Positions 10,915 to 22,839 of a stretch of DNA of 64,000 bases are shown piece after piece (positions within the stretch are counted from its first letter, which is position 1; each line of letters begins with the position of its first letter). The stretch comes from Laetiporus sulphureus 93-53. Taxonomy: Eukaryota; Basidiomycota; Agaricomycetes; Polyporales; Laetiporaceae. Location: contig NW_024468517.1 in assembly GCF_001632365.1 (NCBI RefSeq), forward strand, positions 330,829 to 394,828, given 5' to 3'. The notes below the pieces were generated by a model that worked only from the letters and a program-made list of their open reading frames with translations, ran no database searches and was not told the origin of the DNA. Made by a program: the position numbers and the translations under genes.

Positions 10915-13900
10915 CTACGTTTCCAGCACCCTAAAGATCTGCGATAAACCGACGTTAACGACCGTAGAGGATTGCCAACATGAAGCACTAACCTGGATGG
11001 ATCCGCTCTTTAGGTCTTCGAGGCGGTAACTAGCGGACTCGACAGTCTGTATAGTGAATGAGTATGAACAGTAGAGATTAAGCGACTGCTCAGATTCGAC
11101 TCACCTGCTGCCCAACGTGCTGATTGGCTTGGAAGACCTTGACTTTGGCCTTCTTCATTTCGTAATCCGCAATGATAGCATATAGTGGTTCTCCAGCACC
11201 AACAGTCTGATGATAGATCTGCAGGCCCTTATGACCCTTGAACTTCGCTTCGCGGAGAACGATGACATCGCCAGGCATGATCTCGCTAACGCGCCGCTGC
11301 ACAGACGAGCCATTCTGTGCATAGATCAGGTAACCGAAGGACGTGAACGGTGGTTCTGGCTGGGCGGCGTTGGGGACCTGACTCAATACATTCGTCACGA
11401 ATCCAATGTACGACCCATCTCCGACTAAGGACTTCTTTGATTTTTCAAACAGCGTCGTGGCGTGCTCGACAATCTGCACACCGACACGGCCCCACTGAGC
11501 CATCAGATCGTCGGCGGTGAGGTGAGACTCGGAACGTGGACGGCTCGGCGACTGTGCTGGCGGCTGGCTGGGCGATCCAGAAGGCTCAGCCTTGGAGGGT
11601 GGCGGAGGTGGTGGGTAGTTGGTAGAATCTTCGGACCATTGAGCAGACAAAGACAGATCGGTTGTACCGCCGAAGTCTACACTCGGGATAGAGGGTATCA
11701 CCCATTGAACTTCTGAACTTTCTGCAGGTGCAGAAGGAGGGTGTGGCGGAGCAGCTTGTGGGGAAGGCTTCTTGAGACTCACTGTGCGAGGCGGAGGTGG
11801 CGGCGGAGGTAATTCATCTTCGCCCTCCACTATCACGTATTCTCCTTGCGAGTCGCTAGTGGGAGGTGGAGGTAGACGACTGGGTGGCGGTGGGTAGCTG
11901 AAGGTCGTGTGGGGGGAAGTTGGCTCAAGAACAGCAGAACTCCTCTCAGCTCTTGGTGACGCCACAGGGGCAGGCGCATGTGGCACAGGCGGACGAGTAA
12001 TCTGAGGTACTGGTGGACGTCCAGTAGAGGCATGTCTGCCTTCCCGCGGTGGGACAGGTGGCGGCGGCTGCTCGTCCTGTACTTCATCATGCGAGATCTC
12101 TTCAGCTTCGCTTTCTTCTTGCTCTATTTGTTCGCCCTCATCGGGGACATTCTCTGGAGGCTGTAGCGCAGGTGCTGGCGGCGGGACAGGGGCTGAACGT
12201 TGTGGGGGATGAGTCGACTTGACTACTGGAGGTTCGTCCGCTTGCTCATGCGCTGCAGGCGGCTGAACCGGCTGCGCTGGAGGTACTGCTCCTGGTAACA
12301 TGCCAAAACGCATTCCACCCATACCAGCTATCCTAGCCGCGATGCGCTGCCTGCGCGCAAACTCATCCTCCTGCTCTTCGGGTGCCTCCTCAGCCTCACG
12401 TTCTTGCTCAGCAGCGGGGACATCCTCAGCTTCATGTTCTTGTTCGGGAGCAGAGACATCCTCGGCATGGCCTTCCGCAGGAGGGGGAGGAGGCTGAGGA
12501 CGGCGCACGGGCGGAGACATAGGCGCACCGAATCTGATGCCTCCCAGCTTCGCCATCCGCTCAGCAATGGTCCTCCGACGTGCCTGTTCAGGATCTTCCT
12601 GCTCATCCGAACTCTGAGGGACAATAAGCTCATCCTCTGGAGCCTCGGTTGTTTCCGACGGCAAGACAGGAGCTGGCGGGGGAGGTAAAGGTGACGTTGC
12701 TGTCACAGTGGGAGACTTTCTGGGGCTGTGGAAGGTGGGATCTATGGGATCTACAGGCCAGTCACTATAATATACCAAGGAGATTGAGGTTATGCCACAC
12801 TCACCACCGTCGGATTCATGCAGCACCTCTCGTTCGCTGGTAAGAAGCCGGCTCAGTGGAGGAGCCACAACTTTACTGGGGGGAGCTTGAGAGACATGTT
12901 GAACGGGGGCAGGAATATGAGGAACCGGAGGGCGAGATAGCGGTTGAGGTTTGAGCTCAGGCGGAGGAGGAGGAGGAGGAGAAAGCTGCGCGGGATGGGC
13001 ATATTCTGGCTCCCGTACACTTCCTCGGCGCTCAGGTTGAGTATGCACAGGCACAGGAGGAGGTACAGATATCCTCCGCGGAGGGGGCGGAGGAGGGGCT
13101 TCCTCCTCCTCAGCTTCCTCTGTCCCCTGCGAAGCTACGGCCGTCTTTATAGCAACATCGTCTCCAGCAAAATCCTTCACCTCCTCTTCGTATTCTGGCT
13201 GCACATTCTCTCCTTGGAATCCCTCACCTTCATAATCATCTACGTCATGATCGAAAGTCTCGATCAGCTGCTCGGGCTCTTCAACCTCGAGATAGGTGAC
13301 AGGACGCGAGGAAGGCGGACCGTATTTATAGGAGGTACTCAGCGCCTGAGCCTCGACTACTTCCGCGTGTGATGAGGACGGACGTGTGTCTTTACGCACA
13401 GGCGGAGGCCGACCCTGTGCTGACTCTGTGTATTCTTCTTCCGGTGGTTGTGGCAATGCTCGAGGAGGCGGAACCGAAGATTGTCTCTTTGATGGGGCGG
13501 AATGAGAAGGAGGTGGTGCTCGTGCGATCGGAGGAGGCGAAGCTTCCACGGGCGAGTCGATGTCAATGTATTCATGTTGCGAGGTGTCTGCCTCACCACC
13601 GGCTGCAGCGTCCACCACTTGAATCGAAGATGGTGTCTCGCTGGTCAGCTGCGTCTCTTGATCTTCGTACCCACGTTCATAATCGCTATCTGTTGCGCGT
13701 TCCTCCTCTTCTGTGACCTGTTGCAATTCGTGTACAGCCTCGTGTGGCTCATGCGGTCCGACTTCCTCATCTGTCGTGTTTCCATGAGACATTCGGGTCA
13801 CATAGTGAGCTTCCTCCCCGAAGTTCTGCGTCGGAGACGCGATGGATAAGTGAGCTGCATGAGAGCAGATTGATCAATGACTACTGTACAGTTGAAGCGG

Positions 13901-15782
13901 CCTACACATTACCGTGTAGACAGCAGATAAAATTAAGATTCACCATCCTGAGACGCCCTCCTTGCCGGAGGCTCAATACTCGTGCTTGACCTCACTGACC
14001 CTACGCTTCCCTTCCTGCCCAATGCATTAAGTTTAGGCGATGTCTGCTGCATCGGGGGCGACTTGGGTGCATCTGTAGCATGGTGCACTTGCGAGTCTGT
14101 ACTTTCACGGCGCAACACAGCAGGTTTGTCGTGCGCAGGGGACTGCGATGAAGTAGGGGCAACATCATAACTATCTCTTCTGAGGCTCTGCCGGCGCTCG
14201 ATGGTGGCCGACTCGGCAGGGTCGAATGCAGGAGAAACAGGCGCATGGATAGGAGTGCTGGCCAACGGGTTGACACCGCCCATCTTCGCGAGCCGTTCTG
14301 CAATGCGCTTGCGTCGCGATGCCTCATCCTCATCCTCTTCTGGCTGTGCAAGGGGTTTTGGAGCAGCCACCACCTCCGCCTGTTCCTCAGAGGCGGTCAC
14401 TTCTTCCACCTCTGCTATTGGGACAGGAACCTCGGCGGCAACGGACAGGATCTCGGCTTCATCGCTCGGGGTGTGCGCTGGAGCATCAACCGGCTCAGCT
14501 GCAATACGCGATGACAGTTCTTCTTCGCCTCCTGCGATATGTGCGAGCGCCTCCTCTGCCGACGGCGCTTCCGATGGCTCAGCAGGGACTCTTGGAGACG
14601 TTGTCGTGGTCTCTTCCTCATTTGCTGTCACAGGTGCTTCCACGCTTTCTGACAATCTCTCCCTTTGGGATTCGTGCAGTGCAGACTCGCGACCCCCGTG
14701 TGGTGAGACTGCCTCCGCGCTAGTAGCGGACTCGGGTACAGCTGGAATACCAGGCGTCGACGACGGGCTCCCCTCCAACACTTTGTCCTGGAGCACTTTG
14801 GTAGGACCCGGAGAGGGGGACTTGGCTGCACGTTTGCGCGGAGGCGCAGCACGCCGTGGGACCACAGGTACGGGCATAGAGGCTGATCGCGTGGACGCGG
14901 CGGTAGTGGGTTCGGGCAAGAGTAATGCAGGGTCCTTTCCCTCAGAAAAATCTGCGATCGCTTCATCAATGCGTTCGAAAACTCGAGAACTGGGCACATA
15001 CCTGTGGTGGCATCCTCTGATTGCTCTGACGTAGATGTCGCAGTCGGGGGTGACACTACTGGTTCTGCTAAATTGTCAGGACGACTAGACTTTCTTACAC
15101 ACTTTGTTGGCTTACCTTCGGATTCCTGAGACTTGTCTTCGTGCTCTTCCTCCTTCGAGGTTTCTGGCTTGTTCACCTCGGGTTTCCTTCTGAATACCGG
15201 AGGAGCCATTCCGACCCTTGCTCCTCCGAGGCGCGCCATGCGCGCCGCAATAGCTGCGCGTCGCTGCCGCTCTTCCTCTTCAGGATCCGGCTCCGCCTCA
15301 GCCGTCTCTGATCCAGCGACAGGCTCGCCTTCCTCGGGCGCCGTAGGCTGTTGTTCTTGGGCATCATCACTGACCTCCGTCGCTGCAGACTTGTGATGTT
15401 CCGTCTCCTCAGATTCCTCCGCAGGAGGGGCAGCCACCGCCGGCGGTGTCTTCCACTTGGGCTTCTCGGTGGCAGGCTTGGGCGGAGGAGAAGGCCCACC
15501 ACCGAACGCATGGAGATTCTGCAGGGCGGCCATGCGCTCCTTCAAGCTGACTCCTTGACCGATGCTAGCTTTCGCGTCTGCAGCGGACATGCCGCCAGAC
15601 TTGTCTGATCCATGGGCCTCGTCGGCAGGCGGCGGTGAGCGTGGTCGGGGCTTCCAGGCGACGCCTCCTGCTGGCTTCGGCCGTAGAGCGGGAGCCGGAG
15701 GGGGTGTTGATGCTGCACCCTTGTGCTCAAATGCTGCGATACGATCCCGCAGCGATCCTGGTTTCTTGGGAGGGTCAGACAT
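10915..15782 (-). CDS. BBC1: BBC1/MTI1-like myosin-tail-interacting actin patch protein
   Basis: Seven exons on the minus strand (15782-15116, 15067-15002, 14951-13944, 13854-12805, 12750-11105, 11046-10993, 10938-10915) give about 1,504 residues. Most is low-complexity Pro/Glu/Ser sequence with many poly-Pro stretches, typical SH3 or profilin ligands. The C-terminal ~170 residues are globular: LMAQWGRVGVQIVEHATTLF, FTSFGYLIYAQNG, PGDVIVLREAKFKGHKG, YHQTVGAGEP and SASYRLEDLKSG. They match the cysteine-protease-like domain at the end of yeast Bbc1 and Aim3. A basic helical motif of the form R-IA-RMA-LGG recurs four times. I see no N-terminal SH3 domain, unlike budding yeast Bbc1. In the family it regulates type I myosin and Arp2/3 at endocytic patches. 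Two introns (12751-12804 and 10939-10992) are 54 bases and in frame. Confidence 0.8.
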
Positions 15783-16044
15783 GGCTACGAGTTGAGGTGC
15801 GATACGCGGGCGTGTACGGTTTGCCGAATATTGCTCCTGATTAGTGTTCAGGCAAGTTCAGTTAAATTCAATATTTCGTATCAAAATAAGCCCTATTTTA
15901 AATGGTATGGTCACATGATCGCGCCACTACAGTTTCTGGGTTGTTTCTGGGCTCTCGAAAGTCTTCCTTTTACATAGCTGTATCTCAGCCTAGGCAATCC
16001 GAAGGAGTCTTCACTACGCCTTACTCTGTGCTAAAGCAGCTCTC
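15783..16044. promoter_or_regulatory. Divergent promoter of BBC1-like gene and EBP2
   Basis: Only 262 bases separate the two start codons, so both promoters must lie here. An AT-rich stretch (TTCAATATTTCGTATC...TATTTTAAAT) spans about 15868-15903. No specific factor site can be claimed. Confidence 0.5.
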
Positions 16045-17097
16045 ATGGCTCCTCGCATGCCATCGGAGGCACCAGATATCGAAATTTCAGACAATGAGCA
16101 AATAATACCGGTCGATGAATTGTCTGACGCCGAGTCTGTAGAGGAGGACGTAGTACCTCAACAGAAAGTCGAAATTGATAATAAGGTATGTTCAGTTCCA
16201 ATGCTCAACGTGCCTTCCTGACTGAGCATGTCCAGATCGCACTGGAACGGATACGGGAAACAATCAAACTGGACCAGTCGCTTCCATGGACAGAGACTCT
16301 GGTGGTATCATATCCTGAGACCATTGACGTCGACGTGGATGATGACCTGAACAGGGAGCTCGCTTTGTATGTCCTGTCTGTCTTGTTGGCCAACCATGCG
16401 CTCAGATCTCTCACAGCTACAAGCAAGCCTTGCACGGTGCTCAAGCTGCCAGAGCCCTAGCCACAAAGCACGATTTACCCTTCACTCGCCCGTCTGATTA
16501 CTTTGCAGAGATGGTTAAATCAGATGCGCATATGGAGCGCATCCGTCAACGCTTGCTAGATGAGAGTGCGGTCATCAAGCGGAGCGAGGAAAAGAGAAAG
16601 GAGCGGGAAGGGAAGAAGTTCGGCAAGCAGGTGCAATTGGATAAGTTGCGAGAGCGGGAGAGGAGCAAGAAGGATATGGAGGAAAGGCTCAGAGGGCTCA
16701 AGCGCAGTACGTGGACAATACTCCGTTGCAGCGATAACAACAACTCAACGTTATGATTTGACCGCTTGTAGAGCGCAAGGGCGTCTTAGACAACCCGCAA
16801 GAAGACGGGGATGGTTTCGATGTCGCTGTCGAGGACGCTATTTCAGATCGGCCATCGAAACAAGCAAAAACCTCTGCGTCTGGGGGAAAGAAGATGCCAC
16901 GTCAGGCCAGGGACAAGAAATTTGGCTTTGGTGGTCCTCAGAGGAGATCAAAACAAAATACCAAGTCCTCGACGGATAATTTCGGTGGTGGTGGTGGTGG
17001 GAAAGGTACGCGGCCAGCGAAAGGAGGCCCGAAGAGCAAAGGACCTGCAAAGCGGCCGGGGAAGAGCAGACGGATGGTTGCCCGTAGCCGAGGATAG
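16045..17097 (+). CDS. EBP2: rRNA-processing protein EBP2
   Basis: Four exons (16045-16185, 16236-16366, 16417-16706, 16772-17097) give 295 residues. An acidic N-terminus is followed by the EBP2 core: IALERIRETIKLDQSLPWTE, VDVDDDLNRELAFYKQAL, RALATKHDLPFTRPSDYFAE, then MVKSDAHMERIRQRLLDES. A Lys/Arg-rich coiled segment (SEEKRKEREGKKFGKQVQ) comes next. The basic tail reads RQARDKKFGFGG and has a Gly run. EBP2 is a nucleolar factor needed for 27S pre-rRNA processing and 60S subunit assembly; together with MDN1 it gives the window two 60S assembly genes. The start is the first ATG after the divergent promoter. Length and order match the fungal family. Confidence 0.95.
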
Positions 17098-17427
17098 ATT
17101 CTGCGTCATTTCATCTTCGTGGTCATGTTCGCTTGAGCTCTATCGGCAGCTCTTACTACGTCCTCGTTATTACGCTTGTTGTTGCCTTCTACCGAAGCTT
17201 GTGCTTGCAATGACCGGATTGCACCTGGTTCTGATACAAGCAAGGGATGTGCGATTGCTGTTACTTAGTCTAAATCGAAATACTGTAGGAAGCGCAACGA
17301 ACAAGTACTACGGAGCTTTCTAGCGAAATTCCCACAGTTATAAAGGTGGCCGTCGGCTCGAGACCGAGACCCCCACATCCTCTCTCACCTCGTTCCCATT
17401 TGCATCTCTGCTCGCTGCGCCTGCGAC
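17098..17427. other. Intergenic
   Basis: It contains the 3' end region of EBP2 and the promoter of the next gene. No other gene seen. Confidence 0.6.
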
Positions 17428-18063
17428 ATGTCGAGCTATAGTGCGTCGCCACCACCTCTGAGTAGCGGGTACGCCTCTCCAGCCCCCTTGTCTACGACAC
17501 CGCCTGTCCCGAAAGCTCATACACACCCGAAACCTAAACCGACTAATATCTTCTCTAATGACGGCTCGTTCCTAGAGCGCTTCCAGCGCCTCAAGAAGGC
17601 ATGCATACGCGCATTATAAGATCTGCACACGCTGCTGAGCTGAAGGTTTTGTACAGGACGAGGAAGAGAAGAAGGAACAAGAAGATACAGTCGCAAGGTT
17701 AGTCGCTATACAATGTCTATGTATGCGAATTTTTCATGAATCGTCTTCACAGGAAACGAACCTTTGACGAGCGATTTGTGAGTTACTTGTATATGATGCA
17801 CCATTGCCTCATTCCTCATAGATTTCTTCTCAGAAAAAGCGGGGCAAGCGCCCTCCTCCTGATGCTCAGAACTCAACTCCTGCCACAGAGCCTCCCGTGA
17901 AGAAGTCGAAAGTGGATACACCAATGAGTGAGCTATATTATGCAGAATTATCATTTGGTCATGTCTCACCAACCTCACAGCTCAGTATGAGAAAGAGGTC
18001 AAGAGCTACGCTGGTCGTAGCCTAAAGGACGACGGTATTGGCGTCCGACCGCTTGTCAAATAA
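17428..18063 (+). CDS. Small conserved-looking hypothetical protein, probably nuclear
   Basis: Five exons (17428-17598, 17657-17697, 17753-17777, 17834-17927, 17981-18063) give 137 residues. The N-terminus is Ser/Pro-rich. It is followed by PTNIFSNDGSFLERFQRLKK, an acidic helix DEEEKKEQEDTVARKR, FDERFKKRGKRPPPD, a basic KKSKVD patch, and the end YEKEVKSYAGRSLKDDGIGV-RPLVK. The order (SFLERF motif, basic patch, short C-terminal motif) suggests a small nuclear or RNA-associated protein, but I do not recognise the family. The first intron begins GC rather than GT (17599-17656). All other joins are GT-AG and keep frame, which supports the model. Confidence 0.7.
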
Positions 18064-18621
18064 TCTATATGGACTGACAATGTCGTTTTATGGACTTTTA
18101 TCTGGTGCGTTTGCTCCTTTTTGCATAGTCCCTCGTTTGTGGAATTGCGCTGATTGCGTAGATCGACATGGCCGTCTACTACCTTCCTTGAGTATTTCCG
18201 TAAGACAGTCGTATTTTATTTTTCCCCTTCGTGACAATGTGACGATGCCATCTGCCTTAAACGTTTCGGCGCGGTTGCGTATATTGTTTGAAATGAACAA
18301 CACCGCACGTATTTCGCGAGGGAATGTTGAGCTGTCCGTCAGCAGAGAAGTGAGTCTGCATGAGCATAGCGAAGGACTGCGTTTGGAAATGCGGGGAAGC
18401 ATTAGTTGGTAGCATCAGGTGTCACCGTGTGCAGGGTGAACCAGTTTTGGTGACGCACTGTATCATGGAGCATCAGTCCTGATTCCTATAGCTAACCGTC
18501 GATTCAGCCATCCCGAACGCACTTACGGCAAGACTTATATTGCTGTGCCAACGTAATGCAAGGCTATATCAACTTGACAGTGCAAACGTATGAGTTCCGT
18601 AGCGGTACAGGAGCATGAGCT
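18064..18621. other. Intergenic between convergent genes
   Basis: Between the small hypothetical gene (+) and bL33m (-). Frames at 18038-18412 (+) and 18088-18402 (-) lie opposite each other and show no family signal. Confidence 0.5.
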
Positions 18622-18911
18622 TCAGCCCTTTGCGGACTTCTTGCTCTCCACGAAAAGTACGCGAGCTTTCACTGAGGTGTGAATGAATACCTTGAGGTTA
18701 ATGTGACATTGTTGCAGCATGCGCACCTCTCGGATCATACTTCACAGCAGCTAGCCTAGGTCCCACACGCAGCCGCTGCGTCGTATAGAAATAGCCCGTT
18801 TTGGCTGTCGAAATCATCCGAACAATAATAGTTCTGTGGTGCAAAAGATATAGGTAATGCCTCATACATGATGGAACTGCAGACGTACCGTGCTTTTGAC
18901 TTGGGCGCCAT
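18622..18911 (-). CDS. MRPL39: Mitochondrial large-subunit ribosomal protein bL33m
   Basis: Three exons (18911-18889, 18833-18727, 18671-18622) give a 59-residue basic protein: MAPKSKARTIIVRMISTAKT, then GYFYTTQRLRVGPRLAAVKY, then DPRVKARVLFVESKKSAKG. This is the bacterial-type L33 fold; the family's signature around TGYFYTT-R and KYDP is clear, and the length is normal. It is a structural protein of the mitochondrial 54S subunit, encoded in the nucleus. It is too short and too interrupted to be seen as one open frame. A long minus-strand frame across 18698-19213 contains its second exon by chance read-through. Confidence 0.92.
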
Positions 18912-19348
18912 GGTGTCTCGCAGTTGAGTTGGGCGGAGGTCAGACTTGAAGCGGTAGCGCTCACTGAGTGACCGCTGTCACAGCCTGTTACTTTATCACA
19001 TGATCGTGACAAATGTTGGTCTGTTCCGGCCGCCACAAGCGCGTTTGAAGATTCGTTCTCAGACTTTCTGGTGCGTCTTCCCATGCATAACATCCACACG
19101 CCACGCTCAACATTTCTGATATTGATTGCACATTTTTCTGGCTCGAAAGAGGCATCAAGAAGAGCCAGTGAAACGTGGCCTATGGTCAAATTAACTGAAC
19201 GCCACATCATCAATTACTCGAACGAAGACAAGGCCACCGCCACGACTGAATCAAGCGTCTACAAAACTCCCTTCATTAAGTGCATATACCCACTAAGCAC
19301 TTTATACAGCTTCAAGGACGCGCTTTTTTACCTGCAAGACGTCCAGAA
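18912..19348. promoter_or_regulatory. Divergent promoter of bL33m and the SNM1-type nuclease
   Basis: 437 bases between two divergent start codons. No clear TATA box. A CCACC-rich stretch lies near 19230. No other gene seen. Confidence 0.4.
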
Positions 19349-22300
19349 ATGCCACCGGCGACCCCGTACAACTCCGTCGTACGCCCCTATCGTATTCGTG
19401 TGGACGACTTCTCTGCACCGGCCGACCCTCATGCGAAGCAACCTCTGTATCTCTTATCACACACTCACACTGACCATCTGTACGGATTGTCCGCTCGCTC
19501 CTTCTCTGGCAACGTAATATGCTCTTATGATGCCAAAGAGATGCTTTTGAAGCATGAAGTTTATATCGAGAGAGCACTCAAGGACACGGAAGTCAGGGCA
19601 GAGCCTGTTCGGACATTCAGCCACTTGAAGATCAACCCAAGAAGACTCCAGGATGGTGGGATTGACTACACGGGTTCCAGAGATTTGTTGGTCAGTTACC
19701 GTCACTAACGCTCGTCTGTTTCGTCAAGTGTTCAGACGCTTGGATGTATATTGAGAGATTATGATTCTGATGCTGGTATAAATTTTCAGACGACGATTCC
19801 TTTGAATACGCCTACAGAAATTCAGATCGACGATCAAGAACGAGTGACGATTACTGCATTCGACGCAAATCATTGCCCAGGATCCGTGATGTAGGTTCAT
19901 CATCACGTTCACCAAGCCCTTTGGGTCATACTCAATCACATCACGATACCGATTCGAAAATGTATCCACAGGTTCTTGATAGAAGGTCAATATGGCGCTG
20001 TGCTTCACACCGGTGACTTCAGAGCAGAGCCATGGTTTCTCGACTCGCTCAGGAAGAACCCGTATTTGCAGAAGTATCTAGTCCCTCCGGAGATTGAAGT
20101 GCCAGAGCACAAGTCCGCAACAGAGGAAAGACATACGTTCAATCAAACACTCAATGCCATTCATCTTGACACTGCATGCCTCTTGAGTATCATTAACGTT
20201 CCGACCAAGGTATGGTGTCTGTTTGTCATTTATCCCCGTTACTCAAGCCATAAGTCCAGGACGACGCAACCTCCGGGCTTCTTTCTTTGATGGGTCTTCT
20301 TCCCGTGACGACGCTATTCTTTATCAATGCCTGGACATGGGGATATGAAGACGTCTTGAAGGCCATCGCTAGAGCCTTTAACAGTCCAGTACGCCCGCGA
20401 ATGTAATTTCCTATCTGTTTCATGCCAATCGCAGTCTTTCTGTAGATTCATGTCGATCGCTATAAGCATGCGGTCCTCTCACGCATACGTGGCGATCCGC
20501 TGCTGCGGTCCATCATCACATCTGATCCTAGCGGCACGCGATTTCACGCTTGTGAACGCTTTGACCGATGCGAGTACGTCAGCGTGGACGGTAATGGTGT
20601 TCTTTCCCCTAGGGGTGTGGCCGCAACACTGAGCAAGACGGGCAAGCACGTTGTGTACATCAATCCCGTCACAATGGGCGCCACGAGCTGGGACCTCTAT
20701 TTAAAGGAAACAAAGGCGAAGTTGGCTCAAGGCCAGATCATCAACCATCTCGTAAGTATTCGATAATTAGACGGAAAAATCAGCTGACATACTGTCTCAC
20801 TGCAGTTGGTGCCCCTTTCGCGACATTCGCCCCTGCCAGAACTGAGAGCGTTCGTCTCCATGTTCAAACCGAAATGTGTGATCCCGAACACTCTCGATCC
20901 GACGCTCAAAGGACTGGATTGGGCGTGCATCCCTCAGATGTTTTCAGGTTGTTTCCGTTCAGATGATCGTCATGATGCCGAGCGGGATGCCTTGGTTGCA
21001 AATTTGAAGGCTAAGGAGCTGGTTGAGGCGTTGTCTGCAACAGACCAAGACGATAGGGACGTCGCTTTGAAGAACCTCGAAGGAGAAGGTGCACTTGAGG
21101 TGGCAATGAGATGGGCCGAGAACAGCAAGACCAAGAGAAAGCTGGAGGTGATGAAGGAATATCTCATAGGTGTAGAGAGGGTCCTCGTCGATCGTATTCT
21201 GAATGGCAGCCATCGAGGTTCTCGTGGTGCTGGCAGCAGTGACTCGAAATCTCCGTCGCAGTCAAGGCTCACTGGACAGGGAAGTGCGAACAACGTGGCC
21301 GCGACACGGACTTTTCAGGGTCGGGCCACCAGGGCTGAAACAGAAAGGGCGATGGCACTACTTCGGCCCAATATTCCCCGAAGACCTTATCAAAGTGACG
21401 AGGATACGGAAGATTCAGATGCTGAAGACGAACGAGGACGGACCGCACATTACCTGTTCGCCGAACAAGCGGGTGTTTTTTCGGACCATCCCCTCAATGT
21501 GTCGGAGGATACCTCCCCTTTGATAAGTCCTGTTCGAAAGTCGCCCGCAGCCGCTCAAGACGCCCTTACACAAACGCCGGCTCGGTCGTCGGAACGTCCG
21601 CCTCTTACACCAGAAAGCCCTCACACTCCAACGGGTAAAGAACCTGAAAAATTGTCCGCTTCTCCTATGCAAGATTTGGAAGTACATAAGAAGTCAGGCA
21701 ATGCGATGAAACGGAAGAGGACAATATCTTCCACGAGAATCCAGGATACGAAAGGTATTAGCGGCCGTACTACTTCTGGACAAGGCAATGGACTGACCAT
21801 GTCAGTCTCAATGAGCGTGAGCTCGATGCAGGTAGTCGCGGAGGAGTATTTTGGAACGTCAGGAAGCCCGTTGCTCGATAAGCGAAATCTTATACAGAGT
21901 TCGCCGACGACTAAGTCGCAAACTGAGAAAACTGAGAAGGAAGGTCACCGCTCGAAACGGCCCAGAATTGCTGAAGACTCCAAAAATGTTACGCTGCGTG
22001 ACGATACGACAGTTACATTTGTCCAGAAACATGCTGTCAAGCTAAGCAACGCAACCATCCCTAAGCCGTCCGGAAAGCGGAAGATCAAAGGTCGTGTTCA
22101 TTCAATGAATGATCCTGAGGTCAATGCTTCAAAATGTGCTTCAAACGCACCTGTTACCGATGCTTCTGTCTTATCGCTACAGTATACAAGACCAGTCAAG
22201 TTCAACAGTGCACTTGCGAAGTTGAAACCCCGCTGGCGCAAGGTAGCAGAGAAACTCGCCCATGCGCTTGGTCGGCAAGCTCCTGAAGTAAACGAGACGG

Positions 22301-22617
22301 CTTCCTCTATGCAGCTTCCAACGCATCACGCCTACGCGTCCGTCTCGGTTGAAGCACCAGGGATTCTCTCAAAGTCTGCAGCATCAGGTGCCCGTAAATA
22401 TGCGTTTCCTGACAGACTACCTTTCCAAGATGACGTAACAGCCGGATCGGTACAGGTAAAGATGGATATGAATCGAACTCGCCAAGTCTATGAAGATATC
22501 AAGTATAGGGTAGGTCGAGGCGAGAGACCCGGCCTCGTCATCCCGCGTCTTCAGTGTCTGGACAGCCAAAGCGAACAAGGCCGGCGAACGCAAGCGATGG
22601 AAGCTTTGCTGAGTTAA
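19349..22617 (+). CDS. SNM1/Artemis/PSO2-family beta-CASP DNA nuclease
   Basis: Six exons (19349-19690, 19790-19890, 19972-20209, 20260-20388, 20446-20751, 20806-22617) give 975 residues. The metallo-beta-lactamase core shows HTHTDH (residues 38-43), FDANHCPGSVM at about 138-148, LHTGDFRAEP just after, and AIHLDTACLL. The beta-CASP part follows with FINAWTWGYEDVLK, HVDRYKHAVLSRI and VPLSRHSPLPELRAFVSMFK. Family members are 5'-3' exonucleases or hairpin-opening endonucleases for interstrand crosslink and double-strand break repair. The sequence starts directly at the lactamase fold, with no zinc finger, which is closer to Artemis than to yeast Pso2. The last ~500 residues are a Ser/Thr/Lys-rich, probably disordered tail with acidic patches (SDEDTEDSDAEDE), as in Artemis. 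Confidence 0.88.
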
Positions 22618-22839
22618 TATCATTATACTTACTTATTTTTTACTTTACGAAGTGTTCCAGTGTAGAATTCAATGTGCTAGAATTCATTTGAGCTAATCGC
22701 CCTTGCAGCAAGGTCATTCTTGGATACCTTCCTTTTATGGATAAGTTCCGAGCGGTGCCACATTTTCACGCCGTGCTAATTCCGATATCGGTACGAAACC
22801 ACTTCTTTGGCCATATTTTCGAATCATATCTGTCGGAAC
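22618..22839 (+). promoter_or_regulatory. Spacer and promoter region of the hydrolase gene
   Basis: A 222-base spacer between two genes on the same strand. It must contain both the end of the nuclease transcript and the hydrolase promoter. No distinct element is recognised. Confidence 0.35.

Noticed and set aside
11105..12750. Possible secreted or surface protein because of Pro-rich repeats
   Set aside because: No signal peptide is present, and the C-terminal domain matches the cytoplasmic Bbc1/Aim3 fold.
14201..15034. Long plus-strand Ser/Gly-rich frame of 277 codons
   Set aside because: It lies fully opposite exons 1-3 of the BBC1-like gene; its composition is the mirror of GC-rich Pro/Glu codons and it shows no domain.
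18698..19213. 171-codon minus-strand frame
   Set aside because: It reads through an intron and the promoter of bL33m; only the short middle part is true protein.
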